A DNA stretch of 64,000 nt from Macrotrachela quadricornifera (GCA_022393335.1 JAJEKB010001426.1:91912-155911), one strand, 5' to 3'; counted from the stretch's first letter, positions 10,402-23,067 are shown. Notes: generated from the letters alone by a model not told the origin. Made by a program: numbers and translations.

Positions 10402-11460
10402 ATGTATAGTATTGATTGTGACATCAATTTCCAATGGTGTTGGCAATCAAATGAAGAACCATGGGCAAAAGATATCATACCCGAGTATACTCAGTACTCT
10501 CCTGATATCAATCAACTTATAGAATTAGCATTTCGCAATAATAAACTAGAGGTGAAAATCGATGGAAATTATAAAATAAATTTTAAAAATAGAATTCAAA
10601 TCAATCTTAATGATTCGTATAAACAACGTCGAGTTATTCGTCGAGAAATACGTCAAAATAATCAACGTATGGTATTGTCAACCAAGGCAGTCCGCTCATT
10701 TGGCGCTGACATAGATTTTCACGGATGTCAATTCATTGTGGATTGGCATAACTTAGCCAATAATCAGAAACCTGCAGAACTAGTTGATGCTGCTATTCAA
10801 GGCATATTTAATGAAGCCGATATATATTTTGATCGAGACAAAGCAATGGAAGACGCTCAAAACTTTGTTGATAAATTAAATCAAGTAAAGTATTCGAAGC
10901 TTGATTTAATTCAGGAGACGTGTGTTAAAATTTACACGGAAGAATCCTTTCTTTATCGTCTCATTAATCAAACTTTACGAGACGATGATAGAAGCAAACT
11001 AAACAATTTAGGGCCATTTTGCTACCTGCTCTACAACTATGTTGGTAGTTCCAATAACGAAAATACAAAATTGCCGGACAAGATTGTGTTATATCGTGGT
11101 GAAAGGCTTACTCCGGAGACTATCCGTGAGTATAAATTAACTGCTGGAAATGATGCTGTTTGGAGGTGGACTCAATTTATTTCCACTTCGAAAAGGCAAG
11201 AAGTCGCTGAGAAATTCAGCGATGGGTGTAGTTTATTCATCATTGAGATGAATAAACTGTCAGCAAGTGATCAGGGCGTTTGTATCGCACCACTCTCAAG
11301 ATACAAACAAGAAGAAGAAGTATTACTTCGTCCTGGAATTCGATTTAAAATTAAAGAAGCAGTGGAAGAACAAGAAACGAAAAAACAAATTTTTCGAATT
11401 GAAATTCTTCCCACATACATGTCTGGTCTTCATGGATTAACTTCGACTTTTTTTAAATAG
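10402..11460 (+). CDS. WWE domain + mono-ADP-ribosyltransferase (ART, R-S-E type)
   Basis: One intronless frame of 352 residues. Residues about 9-82 look like a WWE domain: WCWQSNEEPW, SPDINQLIELAF and YKINFKNRIQIN, ending in a basic RRVIRRE. WWE domains bind ADP-ribose or its polymers. Residues about 175-335 match the arginine-specific ART fold: YRGE with Arg232, FISTS with Ser261/Ser263, and YKQEEEVLLRPG with an E-x-E at 304-306, the full R-S-ExE catalytic triad for transferring ADP-ribose from NAD. No signal peptide is visible, so a cytosolic enzyme is likely. Catalytic residues and reading frame are all intact. The protein target is unknown. The neighbouring repeats give no functional hint. 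Confidence 0.88.
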   Translation: MYSIDCDINFQWCWQSNEEPWAKDIIPEYTQYSPDINQLIELAFRNNKLEVKIDGNYKINFKNRIQINLNDSYKQRRVIRREIRQNNQRMVLSTKAVRSFGADIDFHGCQFIVDWHNLANNQKPAELVDAAIQGIFNEADIYFDRDKAMEDAQNFVDKLNQVKYSKLDLIQETCVKIYTEESFLYRLINQTLRDDDRSKLNNLGPFCYLLYNYVGSSNNENTKLPDKIVLYRGERLTPETIREYKLTAGNDAVWRWTQFISTSKRQEVAEKFSDGCSLFIIEMNKLSASDQGVCIAPLSRYKQEEEVLLRPGIRFKIKEAVEEQETKKQIFRIEILPTYMSGLHGLTSTFFK

Positions 11461-12475
11461 ACAATAATATCGAAAAAATAAATATTTAATGTATCTTTTA
11501 ATTTTAATGATTCATCTTTTTCATCATTACATAAAATATTCAAATGAAAATAATCGATTTATTCATTTGATCGTAAGTAAAACACTATTCGAAATTCGAT
11601 ATAAGACTTGATCAACTTATCAAGAAGTATTTTGAAATATTTAATAAAAGAATCTGTTGTTGTTTTCATTGATCAATTCTCTTCTAACCATCAGTTAACG
11701 TCCTCATTTTAAAACTTCAACAGTATTCTGAGATCCCACGTGGATCCATCCTATAAAATTACAAAAAAAAAATGAAGGTTTTGCTTTATGTAAGGTGCTC
11801 AGTTATATACCATGAGTCTCTAAATACTCCTCTCTATATAGAATTATTTATCAGTTCGTATTAAGGTAATATAAAAACGTATGATATGAAGACACGAATT
11901 GATCCATACCAATTTCATACAAGAACAGAAAGGTGAGTAAAAAAAATCAGACATTCGACTTACGAAGCAAATGTACATATAAATGAGACGGATAAATCCA
12001 TATATATGTACTACAAATAGATTGAGGGATAATATTTATCTTAAGGGTGAAGATGAGTATATAGGAGGATTTCACGCTACTTACAACGATTACTTCGAAC
12101 CTTGCTTAAGGGTTCATCACCAGGTATATTTGAAATAGTATAGCGCTGCAATAAATTCAATTTTAAATTAATAAAAAAACTGTAAGAGTTGAAACTTTCA
12201 ACAGTGATCTAATATATTAGGATTAAATTTTTTATCGCAGAGAATCCTCATACGATGAGTATATAGGAGGATTCCGAGCAGAGGTGCGCACAGGGCACCT
12301 TTTTCTGTCCTATCCTGTCTTGCTGCCTGATTCCATCCTGACGGGCGACAGAACAGTAAGAAATATTATTTTGACCTTCAAAGACTAAAATACATGTTAG
12401 CTAATTAATTACCTTATATCTAACTTTATTTCATATCATTATCAAATATAACGACTAAAGTCTTTAATAATATAC
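11461..12475. other. Intergenic, nothing recognised
   Basis: AT-rich. A short phrase, ATGAGTATATAGGAGGATT, occurs twice (near 12053 and 12255), and a GC-richer patch lies near 12285-12350. I see no gene. Confidence 0.5.
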
Positions 12476-13793
12476 ACAAGCATTGGAAGATGTTAATATA
12501 GTAGAGATTAAACAGGATTTATGATATATGTTACACTCAATGAATATTTTCAATCAGAATCTAAGTAGATCAATTCAACTTAAAATTTTATTTATTTTTC
12601 ATAATAATTTGTAAAATCCGCAACATTTTTTTTGTCTTAATATCTATTTTATCATATACAATTTCGATATAGACTGATTTATAATGTTCTGTACTTTTAA
12701 ATCAGTTTATATTAGTCATGATCAATTACATTCAATCAAACTTCTTCGCTATTGCTTCATTTGACATACATTGTAAATGCAAGAGAACCATAGTTTCTAT
12801 TCATAATGATTCTAAAAATATTGAGCTCTCATTTCAATAATTGTGTGTATATTATCAATTAATTATAGGATCAAATATAATTTCTACACGTTTCTAGCAT
12901 AATCATAGAAGTTTGAAAGCACCAGAAAGATTTCATTTCCATATAAATACCATCACAATGACATACACTAAGTTGGACGATTTTAAAAATCGATCGAACT
13001 AAATAAACTTTTCCTCCTCCCCATAACTGACGATTATTTATTCTAAGGCTGAGATAGAGTAAAATATAGCATGAAATGACGAAATAAATCACAACATATA
13101 TACAAAACTTAAATTTTTAAAGTATTCACTGAGGTAATCACAGAAAACAATATGCGGTATAAACTTGTATGATATTCGCTACTGATAATAATAAAACAGT
13201 ATTCCATTACCGCTGATCATTCCAGAAAACAAAAATATTTTATCTATAATAATTTTTTATTCAGAATGGCATATTAATAAAATGAGAATCCCTTCACACT
13301 CATATTGGAAAGTTATTAACTTTGTCAAAATGTTCTCATATATGGTCTCTGTCAACCATCCATAATATAAATTAGCATAAATACTTCTGAAATCTATAAT
13401 ACTCATTGAATGTTGTCGAAAAAATTCGTGATTGTTCACGTATTTTCTGTTTGTCTGAATTTAAAATCGTTTTTATTTGATGATATATAGAATAATCCAT
13501 AAAGCAGCATTGAATGATACATAGTAGTGTTCAAAGTTGATTGTGCAACTAGGAAATGAGCTTGCATGAGTGAGATCTACACAATCACTCGAACTACGAT
13601 TTTCATCAAAATATGGTTCAACGTTTATATTCACGTTTCACTCGATCAACTATTTAATGTAGTTATACTTTCTTTTCTTGAAATAGCTACAAATTACACA
13701 TCAGAAATGTAAGAGACGATTTTCTTAGTTTAAAAAATAGTTTTCTCATCTAATCTATTTAATTCAAAGAGTTTGTCGATAATATTCGCTCAT

Positions 13794-13868
13794 GTTCCTG
13801 GGGCATAAGTCGCTAATGTATCTGGCTTCTAACCGAAGGATTGATGGTTCGACCCCATTCAAAGAGCG
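13794..13868 (+). pseudogene. Degenerate tRNA-Arg(UCU)-like relic, copy 2
   Basis: Counterpart of 2244-2318 with two visible substitutions (CCGAAGG for CCAAAGG, and GAGCG for GAACG). The anticodon loop CTTCTAA and the B-box-like GGTTCGACCCC are kept. Acceptor pairing remains imperfect. Confidence 0.55.
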
Positions 13869-14136
13869 AAAAGAACAAGAAATTTCATCATATCTATATC
13901 AGTGTTTTTTACTTCCAATTTGAACTATATTAATAGTAAGATTTTGAGAGAGAGGTACACTATTGATTCATTTTACAGAGAATTTTTTTCTCTAATGTAA
14001 AGTCATTGCACAGAACGAAGCAAAACAATGATGAAATGCTTGTATGACGCAATTACTTTTAGAGAAATAGTCGCTCTCGAAATAAAGTATTGCATCATAT
14101 TGTTTCGACAGATTTATGAAAAAAATACTATTAAGC

Positions 14137-14209
14137 CGCTCCTGGATGGACTCGAACCATCAATCGTCCGGTTAGAGGCCGGATGCGTTAGCCATTGCGC
14201 CACAAGAGC
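14137..14209 (-). tRNA. tRNA-Arg(UCU)-like gene with C33, copy 2
   Basis: Identical over its 73 bases to the copy at 2589-2661, including the unusual C33 and the D-stem mismatch, although its flanks have diverged. A T-run follows the 3' end. Identity of the gene against diverged flanks could mean selection or gene conversion, but the length is too short to decide. Confidence 0.8.
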
Positions 14210-14585
14210 ACATTTATCAACAATATTTGGAGATCAATATTTCTTCCATATTCATTTTCGCTAAATCTTCAAATTTAGTCCTGATTAAAATTAGACATGA
14301 ATAGAGTGAACGTGATTATTCAAATTGTTTTCCTAGAAACAGTGATAGATCTAGGATGGGGACGATTAAAGTCAGAAAATCTGTTTTTAAGTCTATCAGA
14401 AGTAGATTCAATGCTGAGAAAACAATATTTTTGATAAAAAATTAATTTGTCAAGAAATCTCGATATAAAACAAAACTAAATAGTATTCTAATTACAAACT
14501 CACTCAACATAAAATCGAAAAATTTTTTTATAATATAAATAAATGCTTGTTTAATAAAACGAGTAATTGTTTTCAGTTAACTATT

Positions 14586-15409
14586 TTATTCAGTCCATTT
14601 AACAAGAGGTAAACGAAATCTNNNNNNNNNNNNNNNNNNNNNNNNNNNNNNNNNNNNNNNNNNNNNNNNNNNNNNNNNNNNNNNNNNNNNNNNNNNNNNN
14701 NNNNNNNNNNNNNNNNNNNNNNNNNNNNNNNNNNNNNNNNNNNNNNNNNNNNNNNNNNNNNNNNNNNNNNNNNNNNNNNNNNNNNNNNNNNNNNNNNNNN
14801 NNNNNNNNNNNNNNNNNNNNNNNNNNNNNNNNNNNNNNNNNNNNNNNNNNNNNNNNNNNNNNNNNNNNNNNNNNNNNNNNNNNNNNNNNNNNNNNNNNNN
14901 NNNNNNNNNNNNNNNNNNNNNNNNNNNNNNNNNNNNNNNNNNNNNNNNNNNNNNNNNNNNNNNNNNNNNNNNNNNNNNNNNNNNNNNNNNNNNNNNNNNN
15001 NNNNNNNNNNNNNNNNNNNNNACCTGTAAATTTGTTTAGCTTCCCATAAAGATGGTACACAACCAGTATGTTCTTTGTACATTGTCTTACATTCATCTAA
15101 AGTAATTCGAGCATAATTTACGTTTGGTTTACTATTCCATATTGATTGTGCGATTTCTTTTAGTTTTTCTTTACGCTTTTTTATTTCTTGTTTTTTATAA
15201 TAAAGTTGAATTTTAAGTTCTGCATCAGGAATAGGAGAAAATGCTACACCTGTTACATCAGAAGATTTGTATCGACGATATTCATGTTGAATTAAATTAA
15301 AAATAGGAATATTATATTGACCAAGAAGTATATTTGATGGATTGTAAGTCGTCCAATTGATATGACCAGCAGCAATACCAAATCGAAAAAACAAACGATG
15401 TATTATCAT
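14586..15409 (-). CDS. Hypothetical two-exon gene, copy 2 (contains assembly gap)
   Basis: Exon 1 (15024-15409) is open for 128 codons, starting MIIHRLFFRFGIAAGHINW, and ends in a GT donor at the edge of the gap. It contains a Lys/Glu-rich stretch (KKQEIKKRKEKLKEIA) that copy 1 has partly lost. Only the last 36 bases of exon 2, ending LPLVKWTE and a stop, are visible below the gap. By comparison with copy 1 the missing part is an 88-bp intron plus about 220 coding bases. No known domain is recognised. This copy shows none of the three lesions of copy 1, so it is probably the working one. The true start could be further upstream. Confidence 0.6.
14622..15021. other. Assembly gap (400 N)
   Basis: A run of 400 N inside the copy 2 hypothetical gene. 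The corresponding stretch in copy 1 (2821-3125) is about 305 bases, so the gap length is probably a placeholder. Confidence 0.99.
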
Positions 15410-15789
15410 TATTGATAAATCTGAAAATCTTTTTACTTAAGCCAAATTAAATTATATATATTTTAAACTTTAATTATTTACAGAATTTTAAAAGAAAATT
15501 AATGTTTTACTTTACCAGTGAATCACATCAATATTTACAATTGTAGTTTTATCTTGAAAAAAAACTATCAAGATAGAATATAATATTGGAAAAAGAATTA
15601 TAAAACTACAAAAATACAATAGAATGATACAATGAGAATTATACTATCTAGTTGTTTGATTATTGTTTAGAATTGGTAAACAATCGATTTTTATGTAATT
15701 AAAACCATCATCTCCAATAGATATAACCATTTCATAGAGAAAGTTTCTAATGAATATAATTAAAATGCCTAACTCTATTCTTAATCAAT

Positions 15790-17830
15790 AAAAGAGCTTT
15801 GCACATAGAGAAAGAGAAACTTTTAACATTCAAAAAAAAAAGATCATATTTTGTGTATACATCCTTTTCTTACAGGGACAATTATTCAATAAGTTTCATT
15901 GAACCTCCATTAGGAGTGCATACACAAAATATAGAAAACATATAATTATTCTATTACTTAATTGTATTTTTTTTCTCAATGAAGTCTCACATTCACATAT
16001 GACATCTATATTCGAAATTTTATACTCACAGAATACTGGCTTATATATTGTACTAATACATTTTTTTTCCTGTTCTGTCATTGTCATACAATGAAGAATG
16101 TCGTCATTCTGTAGTAATACCAAAAAAACCTAATTAAATGAAAATGTAATAGAAAAAGAAAAAAATATAGTGAAATATATTCAAAAGGATAGTGTATTTA
16201 GTATATATGTATAATCTACAAAAATGAACATTATTAAAGAAAAAACAAAAGAGTAACAGTGCAGAACAATCACTTCTACATTATAGATATATATTTAAGA
16301 CAGAAAGAAAAAAAATTTATTGGTTAACAAATATACCACTATTAAGTAAAAGAGGATATATTTTAAGTAGATGTCCTATATAAGCGAAAAAAATATATCA
16401 AAGTATCTATTACCAATATTTCTAATAATTTTAAAAAAAAGAAATACTCCATAATATTTTTCTTGATCAGTCAATATAGAAATGAAATGAAAAAGAGCTA
16501 TAAAAATGAGAATTTTACTAATATAATAATATTTACAGATTAATATTCTTCAGCTAAAAATGTTAAAAGTATTGGAATTTCGATTATAAATAATGTTTCT
16601 TTATTCAAGAAAAAGAGATATTTGTATTATATTTTTTCTAAAAATAAATAAATGGAGTATTAAGTGATACTGTCATACTGATTTCTTTGGAAACATTTGC
16701 ATATTTCATTGTTAGTTACACTATTGATGGAACAAACATTTTTCAAAATTTAATTCATTCGAAAAATTCGTATTAGTTTTAGTTATTTCGAATTATTGTT
16801 TGTATACCAGAGATGAACACAGAACAGAATGAAAATAAACTTTTGCCCTGTCCTGCCGCTTAGCAGGATGAGTGATGTTGCAATGGCAAGTAGACACCTA
16901 ATATGAATTTTAGTTATCACTAGTGATATGACGAATAGTATTGATTTCCATATTGCTTGGCAAGAGTTTGAAATTAGTAATATGGAATAAGAGAAAATAT
17001 AGATAGATAAACCATACTTATCGATTGTTATTTATTCATTCGTATTTCTACTGGTTTCTTGCTGTACTTCATCATTCGCTGTAACAATTCATCAATCAAA
17101 TATTTCAATACGAATTCAAAATATTCTTCATATTAAACGAAAAGTGCTTTGGTAATATTAAGAAAAAGTATCTAAAATGAGTTTGCAAGGATCATTGTCG
17201 TTTTTACAATGTCAGAATCGAGTTGCGATATTTGAAAAAGTTACGCAACAAAAAAAATAAAGACTACTGTTACAATCAAAAGAAATCATATCGTTGTTCA
17301 GATTTTTCTTTCTTCTTATCTGTACGTCATTCAAAGCATTGAATCTGTCACAGTTTTGTTATAAACATAATAATTTACTGTTGAATGACGAAAAGAATTT
17401 TTTATTTCAAAATTATTGTGTAAACTATATTTTGAAATAAAAAATGATGAACAACAATTGAAGTGTTCTGCATCATTGAGATGTAATTCGCTATATCAAG
17501 ATATTTTTTGGATGCAATGCTTTATAAAATAAACTAATCTTTATGCTAATCTTTGTTAAAATAGAGCAAAATATTCTATCAAATTCGACTTAGAATTCTT
17601 ATTGATAGAATTTAAATTGAATACATACTTTTATTTGTAAACAGCCTAAAATAGCTAATATGTACTATGTGGAGATATCATTAGATAGCAACAAGTATAT
17701 TAAATAAGTTTATTTATTCAAAACGATAATAATAATTATACAAAAAAAAAGTCATAAACTCAACTAAACTTTATCAAATAGAATAGAAGTGTCTTGTAAT
17801 GTATCATACTGAAAAAAAAAGAAGTAGCTA
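15790..17830. other. Intergenic, nothing recognised
   Basis: Very AT-rich with many A and T runs. I see no gene, RNA or structured repeat. Confidence 0.55.
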
Positions 17831-17831
17831 A

Positions 17832-18346
17832 CTAATCGAAAGCATTTTTATCAATATTAAATTTTAGAATGCAATCATACATATTATTAACCATGAATAA
17901 GTTTCCATACTGATCAAATACTAAATCTGTTGCTCGACCTGATGTTGAATTTCTAAGGCAACATATCAGTCAATCATTACCATAATAGGAATACATACAG
18001 CATTTGAATCGTCAGCAATTATTAACAATACTGTAAACACTTGATTTTTGACAAGTCCTTGTTCATCATCTTCCATTTCCACCATCAAATACGTATCTGC
18101 TTGATCTTCTTCCTGACCAAGTGTTAGTCCAGAACGTAAAATATTGTTAAGAATCATAACTCTATAAGTAGTATTTTTAAATCTTCGCTGTACTCGATGA
18201 TTATATGTGTCCCAAAAGTTTTTTTTTAAATTGTAACTGAGAATATCGAGTTTTAGTTGATCTAGACGACCTCGCATATTACTCCTCAAAAACCATCGTC
18301 TATGATCAAAATACAAAAATTTATATATGAACAACTTTTTGGACAT
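17832..18346 (-). pseudogene. NHL-repeat remnant and adjoining unrecognised ORF
   Basis: At 17957-17832 the minus strand encodes a single NHL-like unit: GRATDLVFDQYGNLFMVNNM, then YDCILKF and a stop. Immediately upstream, in another frame, is a 126-codon ORF (18346-17966) with TTYRVMILNNILRSG and an acidic MVEMEDDEQG, which I do not recognise. Only 30 bases lie between a possible donor (GTAATG) and acceptor (CTTAG), too short for a normal intron here. So this may be a broken gene or two unrelated pieces. One isolated NHL unit cannot form a propeller. Confidence 0.45.
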
Positions 18347-18512
18347 ATTTTCGATTCAAAATATATGGATAACTAACACGAAATGTCGAAATTTTTCAAG
18401 AAAAAATATTTTATTTTGTTTTTTTTGATCATAGATAATGGCTTTTGAGGGGTAATATGCGAGGTCATTTAGATCAACTGAAACTCGATATTCTCAGCTA
18501 CAATTTTGTACA
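18229..18512. repeat. Inverted repeat, 85-base arms
   Basis: Sequence at about 18229-18314 returns reverse-complemented at about 18420-18506, with roughly 105 bases between. Both arms can be read as a start codon followed by MRG-LDQLKLDILSYN, each on its own strand, and several differences between the arms are silent. The unit may be an inverted duplication of the first exon of the ORF at 17966-18346. Confidence 0.7.
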
Positions 18513-18559
18513 ACAACATATGGAACAAATCAAATTCTATTTAATCATTCATTGATTTG

Positions 18560-19799
18560 CACCATGTGCAACATAGATTGCCACATATTACACTTACGAG
18601 GTTATCATTTATTTGGAAGCATTTTTTTCCCAAAAATAGATTTAATCAAGTTCTTGATTGCTACTTTATTATTCTTAGTATTTATTTTCTACAAAATGAA
18701 TCAAGATAAGCACACCTTTTATTATAAGCATGCACTTCATTATGTCACAGTTATCGAGCAATTTCAGAAAGTTATTACTTCTAAGTTCTATCGTACAATG
18801 CTCTGGAATACGAACATTTTTATCTTAAAAAATATCCAGTTACTATCAAACATTTAAAATGAAGCTGAAACTTGAAAAGAATAGCTTTTATTTCAAAACA
18901 ACTCAATCTACTAGAATAAGAATTCGATTTATATGTATTTTTTATTATTAATAATCAACTACAATCAATTGTGAAATGACGCATGCATAACTACAAATAA
19001 AAAATATGTTTGTCAGAGATCATCTCATAATGTAACATTTTTTAATCTTTCATATGAACATCATATAGCTTTCAAAGTGATATTCTTTGAAACAATTTGA
19101 ATTACACAATGAAGCACTACAATCTGGAGAATGAAACTTTGTTATACATAATTTATTTTCTAGATTGAATGTATGACTTGACATGCAACATCGTTTCATG
19201 CACAATTTCTCGAATAAAACCTATGTAATGACGATTAATGACACATAGAAGGCAATTGCTTGATAGTCTTGAAAATTTGAAAGTTCGAACTTTGTCTCGA
19301 TTTTCATTTCATACATGACGTAAGAGCTTATACAATTAACTCAATGATAAGAATACCAATATGTAAAAAAAAACAGATGCAATATTTATTTTGAAGATAT
19401 GCAAGAAAAATTCAAATTTTCATGCGTCAAGTAGTATAAAATTTCAATGACGTTTTAAAGCATCACCGATTCAAAAGGATTAAACATCGCTCTCTATAGA
19501 AGTGAATGCGCAAAATCTAATCATAAAGTATAATAAAAAACAAAAATCTTCATACACAGAATTGTATGTTTATGAAGCAAAAGTAGATTAATCAATATTG
19601 TATGCTGTATGCACAACAATGTGAAGCCCTTGAACAACATGCGTTGCTTTCTGGTTGTTTGAATGAAATTAAAAAAATTCAATTTTCTTTTCCATAGTGT
19701 AATGATCGATCCAGATCATAAATAAAGGCAGAGAAACGAGTGCAGTTTTTCGAATAAGACAAGAATCAATTTGCTAGAAATCAAAAATTTATATTAAGA
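18560..19799. other. Intergenic, nothing recognised
   Basis: A 101-codon open frame at 18552-18857 has no recognisable domain and is probably chance. The rest is AT-rich without a gene. Confidence 0.5.
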
Positions 19800-22700
19800 A
19801 TGGCAAATCGAATACATATACAAAACACTAGAGGTAGATATTACTCAGTGCTACTCACTTAATATGCAATTATGCATATTATTTCAGATCATCCAGCGAC
19901 AGCTTCAACGCGTGTTAGACGATTGTCGAATCATAGTTGTGTTAGACCACATGAGAGTCAGGTAAGTTCTATTATATTTCTATTGCTATTCTTTAATGCC
20001 TATTTGATCTAGCGTCGTCGAGCATGGACAGTCGATGAACGAATCACTTCTGTCATTCATACAACTATTAGATCACCAAGTCGAATTCTTCCTTCTGCTG
20101 CTATCCGGACTAACAGTCATAGTCGAACTGAAACGAAAAAATCAACTAGCACACAAAGTTCAAACGATAGATCAAAGAGTACCACGAACTCTTTCCGTGT
20201 CACTAAGATTCATCGAGTCCATCGTTCACCATCACACGTGAGAGAACTAAAAGCAATAATATATTTGAAAAATCATTCCCTATTCATCTAACTAAAAATA
20301 TATAGGTTGTTAAAGAAAAAAGTTTATATTTTAGTAAATCTTAAAACAAATAACTTATTTTCCTTTCGAAAATCAAAACTTGAAAGTCAATACGAGCAGA
20401 TCAGAATAATTTTTAAAAACGTGTATTTCATTGATATATTCTATGATAGTCACGTCAAAATACACAAATCAATACTGATTCAAGCAGCAATTTCGAACAA
20501 GAAGAAATCGATGGCTCAATAATAACAAATGAAAAGGTGAATAATGATCCAAAACATCCGTATAGAATAATTTCAGCGATAGAAAGACAACAATCAACAA
20601 CAACAAAAGAAACTCCTCATGAGGTAATTGAAAATCGATTTTGTTAAAAATTAAAAATCATTTCACTTTTATTAAGAAGTCTTCTTTAGAGAATATCTCC
20701 ACTGGTGGGTCAACTTCGATCCATGATCGTAGTGATATCAAGGTAAGAGTTTATTTTTATTTTTTTTGAAAAATTTCTGCTCTTGATTAAAACAGCCGCT
20801 AAGTTCACGGATGGATCTGTTGAATACTATTAATGATTTTCATCGTTTACCTCAGAAGAAAAAGAAGAAGTGAGTGTCATTTCCATTTTATTGATAGTAC
20901 ATTTTACAATTTTTGATTTGGATATTCTAGTTATTATTGTTGCCGATGTACACCATTGTGCGTATTTGTTTCTATCATTTGTATTCTGCTTCTTGCCATA
21001 ACCATTGCTGTAATTCTTATCGTCCTATTGACCAAAAACAAAACGACAACTAGTGAGACATCATTGCTTTTTTTCTATCATTCCATTTAATGGTGGTATT
21101 TTAATAGATTGTTTAAAATTCTAAGCAATCTTGGGACCTCTATGCTAAATATAAGTGTCTTGTTTTTACATGTTTCTCTTCTTTGAATATTTTTGTATAG
21201 AATTGAAAGAATGAAACGCTTCTAGTCAGACTTTATAACCACCAATTTTCATAATTCATCTTAAAATAGACTTTAAATATAGAGACATTTATTAAGAACA
21301 AAACAGTTGATTCGGACGACTTTCACTAATGGGAAAATCATTAGAGTTGTACAATATATTTATCAATCGCAGGCGTATTCATGGATGTCCTCAAACCTTA
21401 AAGAGAGTAATGTAAAAATTCTTTAGTAATAAGGGTCGTTTTCATGTGAGAGAATAAAAAACATGGAGTTATCAATTTCCTTCTTTGACAGAAGAATATT
21501 TTTCTTCGTAGCTATAACTCCAATAGCTATCCTCCGTTGGAACTCCACGGGTATCACTGTGGCTGGCATTACAAGTTCACCTGGAAATGCTTCCAATCAA
21601 TTTCGCAATCCATTCGGTCTAGCCATGGATTTTTCAAATACACTTTATATTGGTGATCGAGGCAACAATAGGATTCAACGATGGAAAATGGGCGCATCAA
21701 ATGGTGAAACTGTGGCTGGCCGATCAAACGGAGCACGAGGAAACACTTCAACTGATTTCTACGGTCCTACATATATCCATCTTGATTCGAATAGCAATCT
21801 ATATATATCAGATTCGGTAAATTACCGAGTTCAATTTTGGTCTAGTGGAGCAACTTCAGGCTCAACTATTGCTGGGGTCACAGGTAAAAGAAAAAATTTG
21901 AGACGTTTAGATTTTTCCAGGTGTTTTTTTTTCTCAGTTTTTGTTGTTTGAGATTAGTTTAATTTCAACATACTATGCCATTCTACAGTATTCATATTGC
22001 CTATTTTTTTCTTTAAAGCTTATACTGCCTCTTTTCAACACAGTTAGAGAACGACTGATTAGAAAATTCTATGTTTTTCAGAGTAATACTCATAAGCTAC
22101 CAAAAACTATCAGAATTTGGTATCTTTAACTTTTCAAGGGCTATCGATACAGTAGCTTAGGCATAGTGCAATCATGAGAACACGTGTATATCGTGCAATA
22201 CTTTCTTCCAGGGCGAGAGATCGTTTCTGACTTTTAACAGTCATTTTTTTGGAGATTTTAAAATTCAAAAAATTCGTTTTCTTTTTCTTAGAAATCATTC
22301 TTTGTAGTGTCATCACAAGAAACGTAGATATTCTAGACAGAGAACAGTTCAAGTAATATGATGTTACTTCTCTACTTGTCAGTTCTGTTCATAAGTTCTA
22401 AAACAGATCTATGCAGTCACTTGCTTAGATTCTTCTGACAATTTTCTTCCGTTGTAATTATTAAATGAATATATTCGCAGGTGTACCCGGTACCATAATC
22501 AATCGATTCAATTATCCGTACGGTGTGGCACGTGATTCCCAATCAGGCACAGTTTACATAGCCGATTTTAACAATCATCGTGTTGTTAGCTACTCATCTA
22601 GTGTTCTCTCAGGAACTGTAATTGCTGGTGGCCAAGGAGGTGGAATAAACAATACACAGTTAAAAAGTCCTGCTGGTCTTTATTTAGACTCATCAACAAA

Positions 22701-23067
22701 TAGTCTTGTCATTGCCAATTTTGGTGCTCATAATATAATTCGTTGGAGCTTCGATACTAAAAGTTGGATACGTCTAGCTGGTAGCATTAATGGATCATCT
22801 GGTAATACATCAACATTTTTTAACTCTCCTACAGGTGTAACATTCGATCCAATGGGTAATATGTATGTAGTCGATATGTTGAATAATCGGGTACAATTTT
22901 TCTTAAATGGTCAATCAAATGGTGTGACAATTGCTGGTGTCACAAGCCAAATCGGCAACTCTTCTACTATGCTTAACTATCCTGCTACAGCAGTGCTTGA
23001 CACTCAGCTTAATTTGTATGTAGCAGATATGCTTAATCAACGAATACAAAAATTTGTACGCTATTGA
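19800..23067 (+). CDS. Type II membrane protein with extracellular NHL-repeat propeller (575 aa)
   Basis: Nine exons join in frame: 19800-19833, 19888-19961, 20013-20237, 20450-20623, 20677-20742, 20796-20869, 20931-21052, 21512-21883 and 22481-23067. Residues 1-215 are basic, Ser/Thr/Arg-rich and low-complexity. They end in a KKKKN stop-transfer-like cluster and Cys-rich YYCCRC. A membrane helix spans about 225-249. From about 258 to the end there are at least six NHL units, with signatures such as NPFGLAMDFSNTLYIGDRGN, YPYGVARDSQSGTVYIADFN and SPTGVTFDPMGNMYVVDMLN, each followed by NRI/VQxW or F. NHL units form a beta-propeller that binds proteins or ligands. Positive residues before the helix favour a cytosolic N-terminus and an outside propeller. 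All introns are GT-AG and the two largest flank the propeller exons. The ligand is unknown. Confidence 0.87.

Larger units (their letters stand above)
12476..15778. repeat. Segmental duplication, copy 2
   Basis: Second copy of 884-4313 in the same orientation, 11.6 kb away. It starts with the last codons of the F-box gene, without the rest of that gene. It contains the tRNA relic, the tRNA, and the better-preserved hypothetical gene with an assembly gap. It ends near AAAATGCCTAA, where copy 1 runs into the inverted-repeat element. A block at about 14322-14575 is absent from copy 1. Confidence 0.93.

Noticed and set aside
14028..14264. 78-codon plus-strand ORF in copy 2
   Set aside because: It crosses the tRNA on the opposite strand and is not kept in copy 1.
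18552..18857. 101-codon hydrophobic ORF
   Set aside because: No recognisable domain, no neighbouring exon, and composition typical of AT-rich noncoding DNA.
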